Shown: positions 42,775 through 52,559, numbered from the stretch's first letter. The stretch: DNA of 53,279 bases from an uncultured Alphaproteobacteria bacterium (GCA_902596985.1 CACJWR010000010.1:1-53279), one strand, 5' to 3'. Program-made: numbers and translations. Notes: generated from the sequence alone by a model not told the origin.

Positions 42775-42829
42775 TTTTCTCTTTACTTTTTAAAAATTAA
42801 ATCTATTTGTACCTTCTCAGGTCACGAAT

Positions 42830-43360
42830 ATGAAATTATTACTAAAGGTCATTATATTGTTTTTCTCAAGCGTCGCACCGGCACTTACAAACGCATCTGA
42901 CTTCTCGTTTAAAAGTATCGACGGGGGCTCCTTGGATATAAGCGCGTTTGAAGGAAAGGCGGTACTGGTTACCAATACTGCTTCAAGATGCGGATTTACA
43001 AATCAATATTCGCATTTAGAGAAATTACATAGAAGTTACAAGGACAAAGGGCTTGTTGTTATTGCTGTACCATCCAACGATTTCAACCAAGAGCTGTCAG
43101 GTAATTCTAAAGTCAAAGAGTTTTGTAATACATCATTTGATCTTACTCTACCCATGGCAGAAATCACTTCGATACGAGGCAAAAATGCTCACCCATTTTA
43201 CCGTTGGTTAAAAAAAGAACACAACTTTCAACCAAAATGGAATTTTTATAAAGTTTTATTGGACAAAAATGGACAATTCCACAGTAGTTTCAACTCGCTA
43301 ACAAAACCTAATTCAACCAGTATACTGAAAGTGGTTGACGAAATACTAAAACAACCTTAA
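42830..43360 (+). CDS. Exported glutathione-peroxidase-family protein
   Basis: 176 residues. A signal peptide covers 1-23. The peroxidatic cysteine lies in TNTASRCGFTNQY (Cys, not selenocysteine). The Trp/Asn part of the active site is in KWNFYKVLLD. The usual glutamine of PCNQFG is replaced in VPSNDFNQE by Asn-Asp, a variant found in several bacterial members. A periplasmic thiol peroxidase acting on lipid or hydrogen peroxides is likely; the electron donor is unknown. Confidence 0.88.
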   Translation: MKLLLKVIILFFSSVAPALTNASDFSFKSIDGGSLDISAFEGKAVLVTNTASRCGFTNQYSHLEKLHRSYKDKGLVVIAVPSNDFNQELSGNSKVKEFCNTSFDLTLPMAEITSIRGKNAHPFYRWLKKEHNFQPKWNFYKVLLDKNGQFHSSFNSLTKPNSTSILKVVDEILKQP

Positions 43361-43390
43361 TCATCTTAACTATAAGTGGGAGTTGTTAAG

Positions 43391-43474
43391 ATGAAAAAAA
43401 TTATTTTACTAGGTTCATTGGTGTTTTTGTCCGCGTGCTCATCTTTTGATGTGCCCTTGATACCATTTATTTAA
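43391..43474 (+). CDS. 27-residue lipopeptide
   Basis: A 27-codon frame reading MKKIILLGSLVFLSACSSFD and ending in PLIPFI. The lipobox LSAC is perfect, so after processing only about 12 residues would remain on a lipid anchor. GGGAG lies upstream of the ATG. A hairpin terminator follows at once. It resembles the tiny entericidin-like lipopeptides in size, but no family can be named. Confidence 0.55.
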   Translation: MKKIILLGSLVFLSACSSFDVPLIPFI

Positions 43475-43482
43475 ACTCGAAC

Positions 43483-43515
43483 AGCCCTTCTTCTTAAAGA
43501 ACAAGGGCTCTTTGA
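43483..43515 (+). terminator. Rho-independent terminator
   Basis: AGCCCTT (43483-43489) pairs with AAGGGCT (43503-43509), and the inner TTCTT/AAGAA extends the stem past one C-C mismatch. A short CTTTG follows. It ends the lipopeptide transcript and isolates the valine cluster. Confidence 0.65.
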
Positions 43516-43591
43516 ACCCCTAAAACTTTTTTATTACATTTTATAGTTATTTGATAAACTATATTTTTTAGAGATATAATCGGAGGATTAA

Positions 43592-45091
43592 ATGAAAGCA
43601 ATAGGCCACTTTATTAACGGTAAAGAAGTACCCGGAAAATCAAACAAAAGCGGGCAAGTGTTTAATCCTGCCACTGGCGAGGTGCAAGCCGAGGTGGCTT
43701 ATGCTACACGCGACGAGCTCGACGGAGCGGTGGAATTAGCTAGTGTAGCGCAGCCGAAATGGGCAGAGGTTAATCCTCAAAAGCGTGCGAGAGTTATAAT
43801 GAAGTTTGTTGAATTACTTCATAGAGACATGGATAAATTGTCGGCACTACTGTCATCCGAACACGGAAAGACCTTACCGGATGCAGAAGGTGACATAATC
43901 AGAGGACTGGAAGTGGCTGAGTTCTGTATAGGAGCACCACACCTTCTTAAGGGAGAATTCACAGATAGTGCGGGACCAGGAATTGATATGTATTCAATGC
44001 GACAGCCTTTAGGAGTCGTTGCAGGAATTACACCCTTTAATTTTCCAGCAATGATACCAATGTGGAAATTTTGTCCTGCAATTGTAGCAGGTAATGCCTT
44101 TATTCTTAAACCGTCTGAAAGGGACCCATCAGTACCTATGGCTTTAGCCGAATTACTATTAGAGGCAGGACTACCAGAAGGAATACTGCAAGTGGTTAAC
44201 GGGGACAAAGAGGTTGTAGATGCTATTTTGGATAACGAAACGATACAAGCTGTGGGCTTTGTAGGGAGTACCCCGATCGCAGAATATATTTACACTAGAG
44301 GTTGCGCTAATGGCAAGAGAGTACAATGCTTTGCCGGAGCAAAAAATCATATGCTTATCATGCCAGATGCAGATATGGATCAAGCAGCTGATGCGTTGGT
44401 AGGAGCAGGATATGGCGCTGCTGGCGAAAGATGTATGGCTATCTCTGTGGCAGTGCCTGTTGGGGAAAAAACAGCTGATAAATTAGTTGAAAAACTTATA
44501 CCTAAGATAGAATCGTTAAAAATCGGTCCCTACACGGCTGGCAAAGATATCGATTTTGGTCCCGTAGTTACAAAAAAAGCACAAAATAAAATTTTGGGAC
44601 TTGTTGATAAAGGAGTAGAGCAAGGAGCCTCTCTAAAAGTCGATGGAAGAAATTTCAAAATGCAGGGTTATGAAAATGGATTTTTTGTAGGTGCCTGTCT
44701 TTTTGATAATGTCACAAAAGATATGGAAATATATAAACAAGAGATATTTGGACCCGTCCTGTCTACTGTAAGAACTAAAAACTATGAGGAAGCTCTTGAT
44801 CTTGTTAAAACGAACCAATATGGAAATGGTACTGCTATATTTACTAGAGATGGAGACACTGCTCGTGATTTCGCTAATAAAGTTAATGTTGGAATGGTAG
44901 GCGTTAATGTACCCATACCCGTTCCGCTAGCTTACCACACCTTCGGTGGCTGGAAAAAATCTGCTTTTGGAGATCTAAACCAACATGGACCAGATGCCTT
45001 TCGTTTTTATACAAAAACAAAAACCGTTACGTCCCGATGGCCTACCGGCATTAAGGAAGGAGCGAGTTTTTCAATTCCGACAATGGAGTAA
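43592..45091 (+). CDS. mmsA: Methylmalonate-semialdehyde dehydrogenase (CoA-acylating)
   Basis: 499 residues, the family's length. The Rossmann segment AVGFVGSTPIAEYIY and the nucleophile cysteine in GAAGERCMAISVAV are typical of MmsA, as is FNFPAMIPMWKFCPAI. It converts methylmalonate semialdehyde to propionyl-CoA in valine breakdown. GGAGG precedes ATG 43592. It is the first gene of the valine cluster. Confidence 0.95.
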   Translation: MKAIGHFINGKEVPGKSNKSGQVFNPATGEVQAEVAYATRDELDGAVELASVAQPKWAEVNPQKRARVIMKFVELLHRDMDKLSALLSSEHGKTLPDAEGDIIRGLEVAEFCIGAPHLLKGEFTDSAGPGIDMYSMRQPLGVVAGITPFNFPAMIPMWKFCPAIVAGNAFILKPSERDPSVPMALAELLLEAGLPEGILQVVNGDKEVVDAILDNETIQAVGFVGSTPIAEYIYTRGCANGKRVQCFAGAKNHMLIMPDADMDQAADALVGAGYGAAGERCMAISVAVPVGEKTADKLVEKLIPKIESLKIGPYTAGKDIDFGPVVTKKAQNKILGLVDKGVEQGASLKVDGRNFKMQGYENGFFVGACLFDNVTKDMEIYKQEIFGPVLSTVRTKNYEEALDLVKTNQYGNGTAIFTRDGDTARDFANKVNVGMVGVNVPIPVPLAYHTFGGWKKSAFGDLNQHGPDAFRFYTKTKTVTSRWPTGIKEGASFSIPTME

Positions 45092-45094
45092 CTA

Positions 45095-46234
45095 ATGCAT
45101 TTTTCCTTATCAGAAGAACAGAACATTCTGTATAACACAGCTAGGGAATTTGGCGAAGAAACTATTGCACCAAATGCAATAGACTGGGAAAAGAAAGAAG
45201 AAATTCCCAGAGAACTTCTCAAAGAAGCTGGTACTTTGGGACTCGGAGGGATGATTGTCTCTGAGGAAGATGGTGGATCTGGAATGTCACGCTTAGACGG
45301 GACGCTTGTATTTGAGGCTCTAGCAATGTCCTGCCCTTCTGTCTCTTCTTTTATTTCAATTCACAATATGTCTGCATGGGTAATCTCAAAGAGAGGCGAC
45401 CAAGCACTAAAAGATAGATTTTTAAAGAATATTGTAAGCTTGGATGATGTTTGTTCATATTGTTTAACAGAACCTGGTTCAGGATCTGACGCAGCTGCAC
45501 TAAAAACCAAGGCAGCAATAACAAATGAGGGATATAGCCTTAATGGATCAAAATCATTTATATCCGGTGGGGGTTTTTCAGATTTATACGTTGTACTGTG
45601 TAGGACTGGAGATCAAACACCGAACGGTATATCAATGGTATTGGTTGAAAATGGACAGAACGGTCTCAGTTTTGGAAAAAAAGAGCAAAAAATGGGGTGG
45701 AAAGCACAACCTACCGCAATCGTGCAATTTGACAACTGCTCAATTCCTGCTGCAAACCTTGTGGGAGAGGAAGGTGCTGGCTTCAAATACGCTATGGAGG
45801 GTTTAGATGGGGGAAGGCTTAATATTGCCGCTGCCTCATTAGGCGGCGCGCAAAAGGCCTATGAGATTGCAAAATCATATTCAAAGGAAAGATCAGCGTT
45901 TGGTAAATCTATCAGTAAATTTCAGTCTATAGAATTTAAATTGGCAGACATGGCAACACAACTCGAGGCGGCAAGACTTTTTTTGAGAAGCGCTGCTTGG
46001 AAGTTAGACAATTCAAAACCGGATGCAACTGTCTCTGTCGCAATGGCAAAGCGGTTAGTTACTGATGTATCATTTGAAATATCAAATACCGCCCTACAAA
46101 TACTTGGTGGTTATGGCTATCTTGAAGAGTATGGCATTGAGAAAATAGTACGTGATCTTCGTGTTCATCAAATTCTAGAGGGAACAAATGAGATTATGAG
46201 AGTAATTGTAGCAAGAGCCATTTTGTCTGAGTAA
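45095..46234 (+). CDS. Acyl-CoA dehydrogenase, probably isobutyryl-CoA dehydrogenase
   Basis: 379 residues. CLTEPGSGSDAAALKTKA and FISGGGFSDLYVVLCRTG fit the flavin site. The C-terminal LGGYGYLEEYGIEKIVRDLRVHQILEGTNEIM in pieces matches isobutyryl-/short branched-chain dehydrogenases. In this cluster isobutyryl-CoA to methacrylyl-CoA is the missing step, which supports the assignment. It starts 3 bases after mmsA. Other branched-chain acyl-CoA substrates cannot be excluded. Confidence 0.88.
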   Translation: MHFSLSEEQNILYNTAREFGEETIAPNAIDWEKKEEIPRELLKEAGTLGLGGMIVSEEDGGSGMSRLDGTLVFEALAMSCPSVSSFISIHNMSAWVISKRGDQALKDRFLKNIVSLDDVCSYCLTEPGSGSDAAALKTKAAITNEGYSLNGSKSFISGGGFSDLYVVLCRTGDQTPNGISMVLVENGQNGLSFGKKEQKMGWKAQPTAIVQFDNCSIPAANLVGEEGAGFKYAMEGLDGGRLNIAAASLGGAQKAYEIAKSYSKERSAFGKSISKFQSIEFKLADMATQLEAARLFLRSAAWKLDNSKPDATVSVAMAKRLVTDVSFEISNTALQILGGYGYLEEYGIEKIVRDLRVHQILEGTNEIMRVIVARAILSE

Positions 46235-46236
46235 AA

Positions 46237-47247
46237 ATGTCGGAGGATATTTTTATACGAAAATCCGGCTATGTAGGCCATATAACTTTAAATAGACCCG
46301 ATGTTTTAAACTCACTAACCTATTCAATGATACTCTCTATAGAGAAAGCATTGATTGAATGGGAAACCGACGAAAGCATAGCCCTTATAATTATCGACGC
46401 TAGAGGAGATAGAGCCTTTTGTGCTGGTGGTGATATTCAGATCCTATACGAAAATGGATTTAACAAAAACTTTGCTTACGGTAAAAAGTTCTGGGCTGAC
46501 GAGTATCGTCTGAATGAAAAGATTGCTAATTACAAGAAACCGTTTGTAGCTTTCATGCAAGGTTTCACGATGGGTGGAGGTGTCGGTGTTTCATGCCACG
46601 GCAGCCATAGAATTGTGGGGGAAACAAGCAAAATAGCAATGCCTGAATGTAGCATTGGTTTAGTTCCGGACGTTGGAGGCTCTTTTCTTCTTGCAAAACT
46701 ACCTGGAAATATAGGTACATTTTTGGGTGTAACTGGGAAAAGGATGAAAGCAAGCGATGCTATTTATTGTGGGTTTGCTGATTACTTCATACCAGAAACA
46801 AAGTGGGAGGATCTAAAAGAAAAACTTGTTAAAACTGGAAATATTGATTGGATAAAGAAATTTCATCAAAGTACAGAGGCCTCGGAAATAGAAAACTCAT
46901 TTTCACAAATCTCAGAAGCTATGGTTGACGTCTCAACTAAGAATATAGAGTCGAGATTACAGCACCCATATTTTGAAAAGGACTTGAGTGCATTAAAATT
47001 TAACTCGCCTATTTCAATTGCTTATACAATATCAATGCTAAAGATGGAAAAGGTTCGCAATAGTATTTCAGACGCCCTTGATGCGGAATATAGTTTCACT
47101 GCTCGATCACAAGAATTTGGAGACTTCCAAGAGGGAATAAGAGCCGCTGTTATCGATAAGGACCGAACCCCATTATGGAAAACCAAAAATCTGGGCGAAA
47201 TTTCAGATGAAGACCTCAAACCGTTTTTTCAAACTATTCAACGTTAA
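46237..47247 (+). CDS. 3-hydroxyisobutyryl-CoA hydrolase
   Basis: 336 residues, crotonase fold. The oxyanion loops FCAGGDIQILYE and GFTMGGGVGVSCHGSHRIV, and the hydrolase-type MPECSIGLVPDVGGSFLLAKL, match HIBCH-like enzymes rather than hydratases; the longer length agrees. It frees 3-hydroxyisobutyrate from its CoA ester, the step before MmsB. It starts 2 bases after the dehydrogenase gene. Confidence 0.87.
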   Translation: MSEDIFIRKSGYVGHITLNRPDVLNSLTYSMILSIEKALIEWETDESIALIIIDARGDRAFCAGGDIQILYENGFNKNFAYGKKFWADEYRLNEKIANYKKPFVAFMQGFTMGGGVGVSCHGSHRIVGETSKIAMPECSIGLVPDVGGSFLLAKLPGNIGTFLGVTGKRMKASDAIYCGFADYFIPETKWEDLKEKLVKTGNIDWIKKFHQSTEASEIENSFSQISEAMVDVSTKNIESRLQHPYFEKDLSALKFNSPISIAYTISMLKMEKVRNSISDALDAEYSFTARSQEFGDFQEGIRAAVIDKDRTPLWKTKNLGEISDEDLKPFFQTIQR

Positions 47248-47265
47248 ACTAAGGAGCACACTTAC

Positions 47266-48123
47266 ATGAAAATAGGATTTATAGGGCTTGGAAACATGGG
47301 TGCACCCATGGCAAGAAATTTAATTAAAGCTGGTCATGAGTTGTTAGGTTTTGACGTCGCTCCAACCAATGTCGGAGATATTACTCAAGACCCCATTACT
47401 GAAATAGCAAAGAAATGCAGTATTATTTTTTCTATGCTGCCTGATGGAAATGTTTTGAGAAATGTTTATGAGGAACTCCTACCCTTGTGTACCCCTAAAA
47501 CAATACTTGTTGATTGTTCAACAGTGGACGTGGAAAGTGCTTTGCATGTATCAAAAGAGGCTGAAAAAAATTCAATAGCGGTAATAGATGCTCCAGTATC
47601 TGGTGGTGTTGTAGGTGCAGAGAATGGCACACTGACATTTATGGTTGGGGGAGAAAAAGATGCTTATGACCAAATAGAACCATATTTTGCAATAATGGGT
47701 CAGAAATCTGTGCTATGTGGTGGGCCAGGAGCTGGTCAGTCGGCAAAGATTTGTAATAATATGATTTTGGGAATTTCAATGATAGGAGTATGCGAAGCTT
47801 TTAATTTGGCCCAAAAACTAAATCTAAATTGGAATAGATTATTTGACGTTGTATCAACATCTTCAGGATCTTGCTGGTCTGTAAATACATATTGCCCAGC
47901 TCCTGCTGTAGGGCCAGAAAGTCCAGCAGACAGGGACTATAAACCTGGTTTCGCGGCTGATTTGATGTTAAAGGACCTTAAGCTTTCCCAAGAAGCTGCC
48001 GAATCGGTGTCGGCCCCTACTGAATTGGGTAAGCACGCAACCGAAATATATGAAACTTTCATTTCTGAGGGTGGAAAGGGTATGGATTTTTCTGCTATTT
48101 TACCCTATCTAGCAAAGAAATAG
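47266..48123 (+). CDS. mmsB: 3-hydroxyisobutyrate dehydrogenase
   Basis: 285 residues. The NAD site is GFIGLGNMGAPMARNL; the substrate motif DAPVSGGVVGAENGTLTFMVGG and the catalytic lysine in GQSAKICNNMILG are those of beta-hydroxyacid dehydrogenases of the MmsB type. It oxidises 3-hydroxyisobutyrate to methylmalonate semialdehyde, the substrate of MmsA. AAGGAG precedes ATG 47266. Confidence 0.93.
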   Translation: MKIGFIGLGNMGAPMARNLIKAGHELLGFDVAPTNVGDITQDPITEIAKKCSIIFSMLPDGNVLRNVYEELLPLCTPKTILVDCSTVDVESALHVSKEAEKNSIAVIDAPVSGGVVGAENGTLTFMVGGEKDAYDQIEPYFAIMGQKSVLCGGPGAGQSAKICNNMILGISMIGVCEAFNLAQKLNLNWNRLFDVVSTSSGSCWSVNTYCPAPAVGPESPADRDYKPGFAADLMLKDLKLSQEAAESVSAPTELGKHATEIYETFISEGGKGMDFSAILPYLAKK

Positions 48124-48175
48124 TTTTATATTTGAACTTAAATGGCATAGCATTAAAGAAAAATAGGAATAGAAA

Positions 48176-49153
48176 ATGAAAACCCGGATAACAGAATTAT
48201 TCAACATTCAACACCCAATAATTCAGGGTGGTATGCACTATGTGGGATTTGCCGAGCTAGCCTCTGCTGTTTCAAATGCCGGTGGCTTGGGCATAATAAC
48301 TGGACTTACCCAGAAGACCCCAAACGATCTTGCAAAAGAGATAGCGAGATGCCACGAAATGACAGACAATCCGTTTGGAGTGAATTTAACATTTCTTCCA
48401 ACGGTAGCGGCGCCTGACTATCCTGGATATATTGATGCGATTATCGATGGGGGAATTAAGATTGTAGAGACCGCAGGAAGAAATCCCCAACCTTATATGG
48501 AACAATTAAAAAAAGCCGATATAAAAGTTATTCACAAATGTACCTCTGTTAGGCACTCACTCAAAGCTGAAGCTATAGGATGTGATGCTGTGTCCGTAGA
48601 TGGATTTGAATGCGGAGGACATCCCGGTGAGGACGATATGCCAAATATGATTTTACTTCCCAGAGCAGCTGAGGAATTGAAGATTCCATTTGTCGCTTCA
48701 GGGGGAATGGCAGACGCGCGAAGCTTGGTTGCTTCGCTTGCGATGGGGGCGGATGGAATGAATATGGGGACAAGATTTATGGCTACTAAGGAAGCCCCAT
48801 GTCACGAAAGAGTCAAAGAGGCGATAATTAATGCCACAGAATTAGATACGAGACTTGTTATGCGTCCACTGAGAAACACAGAAAGAGTATTAAATAATTC
48901 TGCAGTAGAAAAATTATTAGAAAAAGAAAAAGAGCTAGGCTCTAATATTAAATTTGAAGACATTATGGATGAAGTGGCAGGTGTATATCCTAAAGTAATG
49001 CTTGATGGAGAAATGGAAGCAGGGGCGTGGTCATGCGGAATGGTAGTTGGTCTTATTAACGATATACCCAGCTGTAAAGAACTCATAGATGGAATAATGA
49101 GTGAAGCTGACAGCCTAATAACAAAAAGACTTGAAGGTATGCTTTCTGCATAA
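48176..49153 (+). CDS. Nitronate-monooxygenase-like FMN protein
   Basis: 325 residues, TIM-barrel FMN protein of the 2-nitropropane dioxygenase family. IQGGMHYVGFAELASAVSNAGGLGII is the start block; CDAVSVDGFECGGHPGED and FVASGGMADARSLVASLAMGADGMNMGTRF bind FMN and phosphate. Its place behind mmsB suggests a link with acyl-CoA metabolism (some relatives reduce or oxidise enoyl substrates), but the true substrate is unknown. Confidence 0.82.
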   Translation: MKTRITELFNIQHPIIQGGMHYVGFAELASAVSNAGGLGIITGLTQKTPNDLAKEIARCHEMTDNPFGVNLTFLPTVAAPDYPGYIDAIIDGGIKIVETAGRNPQPYMEQLKKADIKVIHKCTSVRHSLKAEAIGCDAVSVDGFECGGHPGEDDMPNMILLPRAAEELKIPFVASGGMADARSLVASLAMGADGMNMGTRFMATKEAPCHERVKEAIINATELDTRLVMRPLRNTERVLNNSAVEKLLEKEKELGSNIKFEDIMDEVAGVYPKVMLDGEMEAGAWSCGMVVGLINDIPSCKELIDGIMSEADSLITKRLEGMLSA

Positions 49154-49168
49154 GAACTTTTTATTCAT

Positions 49169-49930
49169 CTACTTAGAGTTTTTTTCTTTGATCGATTTCA
49201 GCCGGCGTTCTAAGTATTGAGATTCAAGCGTATTCTTGATACGTGAATTGAGACTTTGGATGTTCATACTATCCATTACTATGTCGTTTATAGAGAGTTT
49301 CATGCCTCTAACAGCTTCAGGCGACAACCCTTCACATTGCTTAATAAAATCTTGTGCTTTCTTAATGACATTCTCGCCTTCGTCTATAATCTCATCAAAA
49401 AACCCAAGATTTTTGAGCTCTTTTTCTGACATTTTTGTTGCTGTAAGTAATAATTTCTTAGTAGCACTTGGTCCAAAAATATTTAAAAATCTTTTTATGC
49501 CAGCTAGATGATAATGTATTCCAATCTTTGCTGGAGGCACCATAATTTCAATATTTGAAACAGCAATTCTAAAATCGCAGGCACAAGCTATTTCTACACC
49601 TCCACCATAAGCGCTCCCATTTAAAGCACACACTGTTGGGAGAGGAAAGCTTTGAATAGCATCACATAATTTTGACATATCGTTTGATTGTAACTCTTGA
49701 TCTTTTTTATTTTTTCCAATTATTGAAATAATCTCAGAAAGGTCAGCTCCCGAGCAAAAAACGTCACCGCTTCCTGAGATAATAAGTGCATAAATATCAG
49801 ATTGCGCCTCTCTAGAAAGTATGTCTCTTAGCAACAACATATCTTCTGAATTAAGCGCGTTTTTTCTTTTGGGCGAGTCTAGTATTAATATCCCGACACC
49901 ATTATTCTTTGTGAATTTTACATTATTCAT
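49169..49930 (-). CDS. Enoyl-CoA hydratase/isomerase-family protein lacking one catalytic glutamate
   Basis: 253 residues, crotonase fold. The first oxyanion loop is FCSGADLSEI and the second ALNGSAYGGGVEIACACDFRIA keeps one of the two usual catalytic glutamates. The other, normally in a PExxLG block, is replaced in MVPPAKIGI. The protein is thus probably not a standard hydratase and may be a decarboxylase, isomerase or hydrolase variant. It is convergent with the nitronate-monooxygenase-like gene. Confidence 0.8.
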   Translation of the reverse strand: MNNVKFTKNNGVGILILDSPKRKNALNSEDMLLLRDILSREAQSDIYALIISGSGDVFCSGADLSEIISIIGKNKKDQELQSNDMSKLCDAIQSFPLPTVCALNGSAYGGGVEIACACDFRIAVSNIEIMVPPAKIGIHYHLAGIKRFLNIFGPSATKKLLLTATKMSEKELKNLGFFDEIIDEGENVIKKAQDFIKQCEGLSPEAVRGMKLSINDIVMDSMNIQSLNSRIKNTLESQYLERRLKSIKEKNSK

Positions 49931-50160
49931 TTTCGTAGTTTTTTTAGTACAATTAATCGCAATGATCTTAGTATCCTAAAAATATTAAAATAAAAATCTG
50001 AGAAATACCAAGGCATTTCGTTTTTTTAATTAACCTATTGCAATTAAATAAAATATAGACACCCTGTCACCTATTTATTTGGGACTATCATCTCTCCTTC
50101 TTTTTTGAAAATAAACGCCTAGAAATTCTTTCTCTTGACTTTTAATATTAATTAGGATGT

Positions 50161-50254
50161 TCTAGTGAATTGACAGGGGTGCCTCGTTGTTTTGTGAGGC
50201 TGAGAATAACCCTCAAACTTGAACCGGGTAATGCTGGCGTAAGGAGTCACTAGA
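50161..50254 (+). promoter_or_regulatory. TPP riboswitch (thi box)
   Basis: The thi-box elements are in order: GGGGTGCCTC, CTGAGAATAACCC, and GAACCGGGTAATGCTGGCGT. TCTAGTGA (50161-50168) pairs with TCACTAGA (50247-50254) to close the P1 stem. The ribosome site AAGGAG (50241-50246) directly precedes the 3' P1 arm, and the ATG at 50256 follows it. This points to TPP-dependent hiding of the ribosome site, that is translational control. There is no T-run terminator between. The 230 bp upstream (49931-50160) hold no gene; a promoter there could not be defined. Confidence 0.93.
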
Positions 50255-50255
50255 T

Positions 50256-51074
50256 ATGCGCATTCCTCACATCGGCCACAAATCATTGGAGACCTCAATG
50301 AATAGTCTTGAAGAATTAAAAGCAAAAAATCCTCTCGTGCATTGTATAACTAATTATGTTTCCATGGATATTGCAGCAAATACGCTTTTGGCAGTTGGAG
50401 CGTCTCCAGCAATGATACATACTCCAGAAGAGAGTGGAGATTTTTCTCCAGTAGCGGGTGCACTAAGTGTAAATATCGGTACTATTTCACCAAATTGGCT
50501 CAAAGGTATGGAAAAAGCAATTGAGGCGGCTAATAAAGCAAAAGTCCCTTGGGTATTGGATCCTGTAGCGCACTTTGCGACACCATACCGTCAAACCTCA
50601 ATAGCAAGATTGATATCCCTAGAACCCTCAGTTGTAAGAGGGAATGCGTCTGAAATTTTAGCCTTACAAGGCGAAGAGACTGAAGCAAAGGGTGTAGACT
50701 CTCAAGAAGGAGTTGAAACAGCCTTAAATGCTAGTAAGAAACTTGCAAAAAAGCATAATTGTACAATTTTCGTGACTGGAGAAACAGACATAATCACAGA
50801 TGGTGTAAGGGTTACTCGAGTATCAGGCGGGTCATCTTTTATGTCGAGTGTTACAGCTATTGGATGTTCTTTAACATGTCTAGTTGGCGCCTTCACAGCG
50901 ATCACTGATCCCTACACTGCTAGCGTTAGTGCTGCTACTCTGTTCGCTGAAGCAGGACATAAAGCAAAATTAAGTGCCAATGGCCCAGGTTCATTTAGAA
51001 CGCATTTTATAGATCAACTCTCCCTTGTGAACCCTCATAATTTTTCAAATTTAAAGTGGGCTGATAGTGTTTGA
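50256..51074 (+). CDS. thiM: Hydroxyethylthiazole kinase ThiM
   Basis: 272 residues. NPLVHCITNYVSMDIAANTLLAVGASPAM, VLDPVAHFATPYR and the ATP/anion-hole part SSVTAIGCSLTCLVGAF are standard ThiM. It phosphorylates the thiazole alcohol HET for salvage. ATG 50256 lies nine bases from AAGGAG inside the riboswitch. A second in-frame ATG at 50298 has its own GGAG six bases before it and would shorten the protein to 258 residues, nearer the start of the conserved core. It overlaps thiE by 8 bases. Confidence 0.94.
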   Translation: MRIPHIGHKSLETSMNSLEELKAKNPLVHCITNYVSMDIAANTLLAVGASPAMIHTPEESGDFSPVAGALSVNIGTISPNWLKGMEKAIEAANKAKVPWVLDPVAHFATPYRQTSIARLISLEPSVVRGNASEILALQGEETEAKGVDSQEGVETALNASKKLAKKHNCTIFVTGETDIITDGVRVTRVSGGSSFMSSVTAIGCSLTCLVGAFTAITDPYTASVSAATLFAEAGHKAKLSANGPGSFRTHFIDQLSLVNPHNFSNLKWADSV

Positions 51075-51723
51075 TGCCGCTAAATTAAAACTCTATCTAG
51101 TAACTGACCCTTATCTCTGTGCAACTTTTGGGTTATTGAATACAGTTAATGCTGCAGTAAAAGGCGGGATTACGATGGTTCAACTTAGAGATAAAGAAGC
51201 ATCGACAAAAGAAAGGATCGGTGTTGGAAAAGAGCTACAGAAAATATTAAAGGATACTGAGATCCCATTGATAGTAAATGATGACGTTGAAGCGGCTTTA
51301 GCGATAGATGCAGATGGTATCCACGTAGGACAAAATGATAAAAGCACCTTTGAGATAAGAGGTAAAGTTGGAAAAGATAAAATCGTCGGATTATCATGTG
51401 AAACAATTGAAGATGCAAAAGCTGCAGACCCAGCTTTAGTGGACTATATAGGTATAAGTCCAGTATTTCCGACACCAACAAAATCGGATTTCAATGCGTA
51501 TATCGGGTTAAACGGTATAAGCGATATCGTAAATGCAACATCTCTACCATCAGTAGCTATCGGTGGACTTAAAAGAGAACACTGTGGAAAGATATTTAGC
51601 ACTGGCTGCCAAGGGATGGCAGTAGTATCGGCGATCTGTGGTAAAGATGATCCTTACATGGAAACAAAATTATTGCATGACGAAATTCGACGAGTATTTG
51701 AAGATAACAAACCGGTGAACTAA
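51067..51723 (+). CDS. thiE: Thiamine-phosphate synthase ThiE
   Basis: 218 residues from GTG 51067. [43 protein letters not shown], and [10 protein letters not shown] with AIGGLKREH are the TIM-barrel ThiE signatures. It joins HMP-PP and thiazole phosphate. It lies between thiM and thiD with short spacing. Confidence 0.95.
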   Translation: MFDAAKLKLYLVTDPYLCATFGLLNTVNAAVKGGITMVQLRDKEASTKERIGVGKELQKILKDTEIPLIVNDDVEAALAIDADGIHVGQNDKSTFEIRGKVGKDKIVGLSCETIEDAKAADPALVDYIGISPVFPTPTKSDFNAYIGLNGISDIVNATSLPSVAIGGLKREHCGKIFSTGCQGMAVVSAICGKDDPYMETKLLHDEIRRVFEDNKPVN

Positions 51724-51725
51724 AA

Positions 51726-52538
51726 ATGTCAAATCGAGTGAAAAATGTTCTGTCTATAGCTGGGTCTGATCCATCGGGAGGTGCAGGAATACAAGCTGAT
51801 TTAAAAACATTTGCTGCAAATGGTGTATATGGCATGGCAGCAGTTACTGCCTTAACAGTCCAAAATACTATGGGAGTGGAAGGTATTCATTTGATACCAA
51901 AAAAATTTGTTGCGTCTCAAATTAATGCTATTTTTCGTGATATATGTGTAAGCTCAGTTAAGGTTGGAATGGTCGCTAACGCAGAAATCGCCAAAGAAGT
52001 TGGCACTACATTGGCAAAATATAAAAAAGTATTTTCAGTAGTTGACCCAGTTATGGTAGCAAAAGGTGGATCACCTTTGTTAGATAAAAAAGCAATCCAA
52101 TCTGTTAAAGACCATCTGTTACCAATCGCAACAATCATAACACCTAATTTACCTGAGGCAGCAGTTCTATTGGGTTCTTCTGTTGCAAAATCCAAAGAGG
52201 ATATGGTTAATCAAGGCAAAGCTCTATTATGTTTGGGATCTAAGTCGGTTTTGATAAAAGGTGGACACTCAGGAGGCAGTACAAGTAATGATCTACTAGT
52301 AACAGAAAAAGATCATGTCTGGTTCAATGAGAAAAGAATAAATACAAAAAATACACATGGAACAGGATGTACTTTATCCTCCTCTATCGCAAGTTTTTTA
52401 GCTAAAAACTACTCAATAGAGGAGGCAGTTTCTAAGTCAAAGGAGTTTGTTACTGGTGCTATTAGAGACTCAAATAAACTATCTGTCGGGAAAGGTCATG
52501 GACCGACCAACCACTTTCACGCATTAAAAATTTTTTAA
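51726..52538 (+). CDS. thiD: Hydroxymethylpyrimidine/phosphomethylpyrimidine kinase ThiD
   Basis: 270 residues. [39 protein letters not shown] (in parts), [15 protein letters not shown] and the ATP-site [17 protein letters not shown] are ThiD motifs. It phosphorylates HMP and then HMP-P. It starts 2 bases after thiE. Confidence 0.96.
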   Translation: MSNRVKNVLSIAGSDPSGGAGIQADLKTFAANGVYGMAAVTALTVQNTMGVEGIHLIPKKFVASQINAIFRDICVSSVKVGMVANAEIAKEVGTTLAKYKKVFSVVDPVMVAKGGSPLLDKKAIQSVKDHLLPIATIITPNLPEAAVLLGSSVAKSKEDMVNQGKALLCLGSKSVLIKGGHSGGSTSNDLLVTEKDHVWFNEKRINTKNTHGTGCTLSSSIASFLAKNYSIEEAVSKSKEFVTGAIRDSNKLSVGKGHGPTNHFHALKIF

Positions 52539-52559
52539 CAAAATTAAAGGGACCCAATA

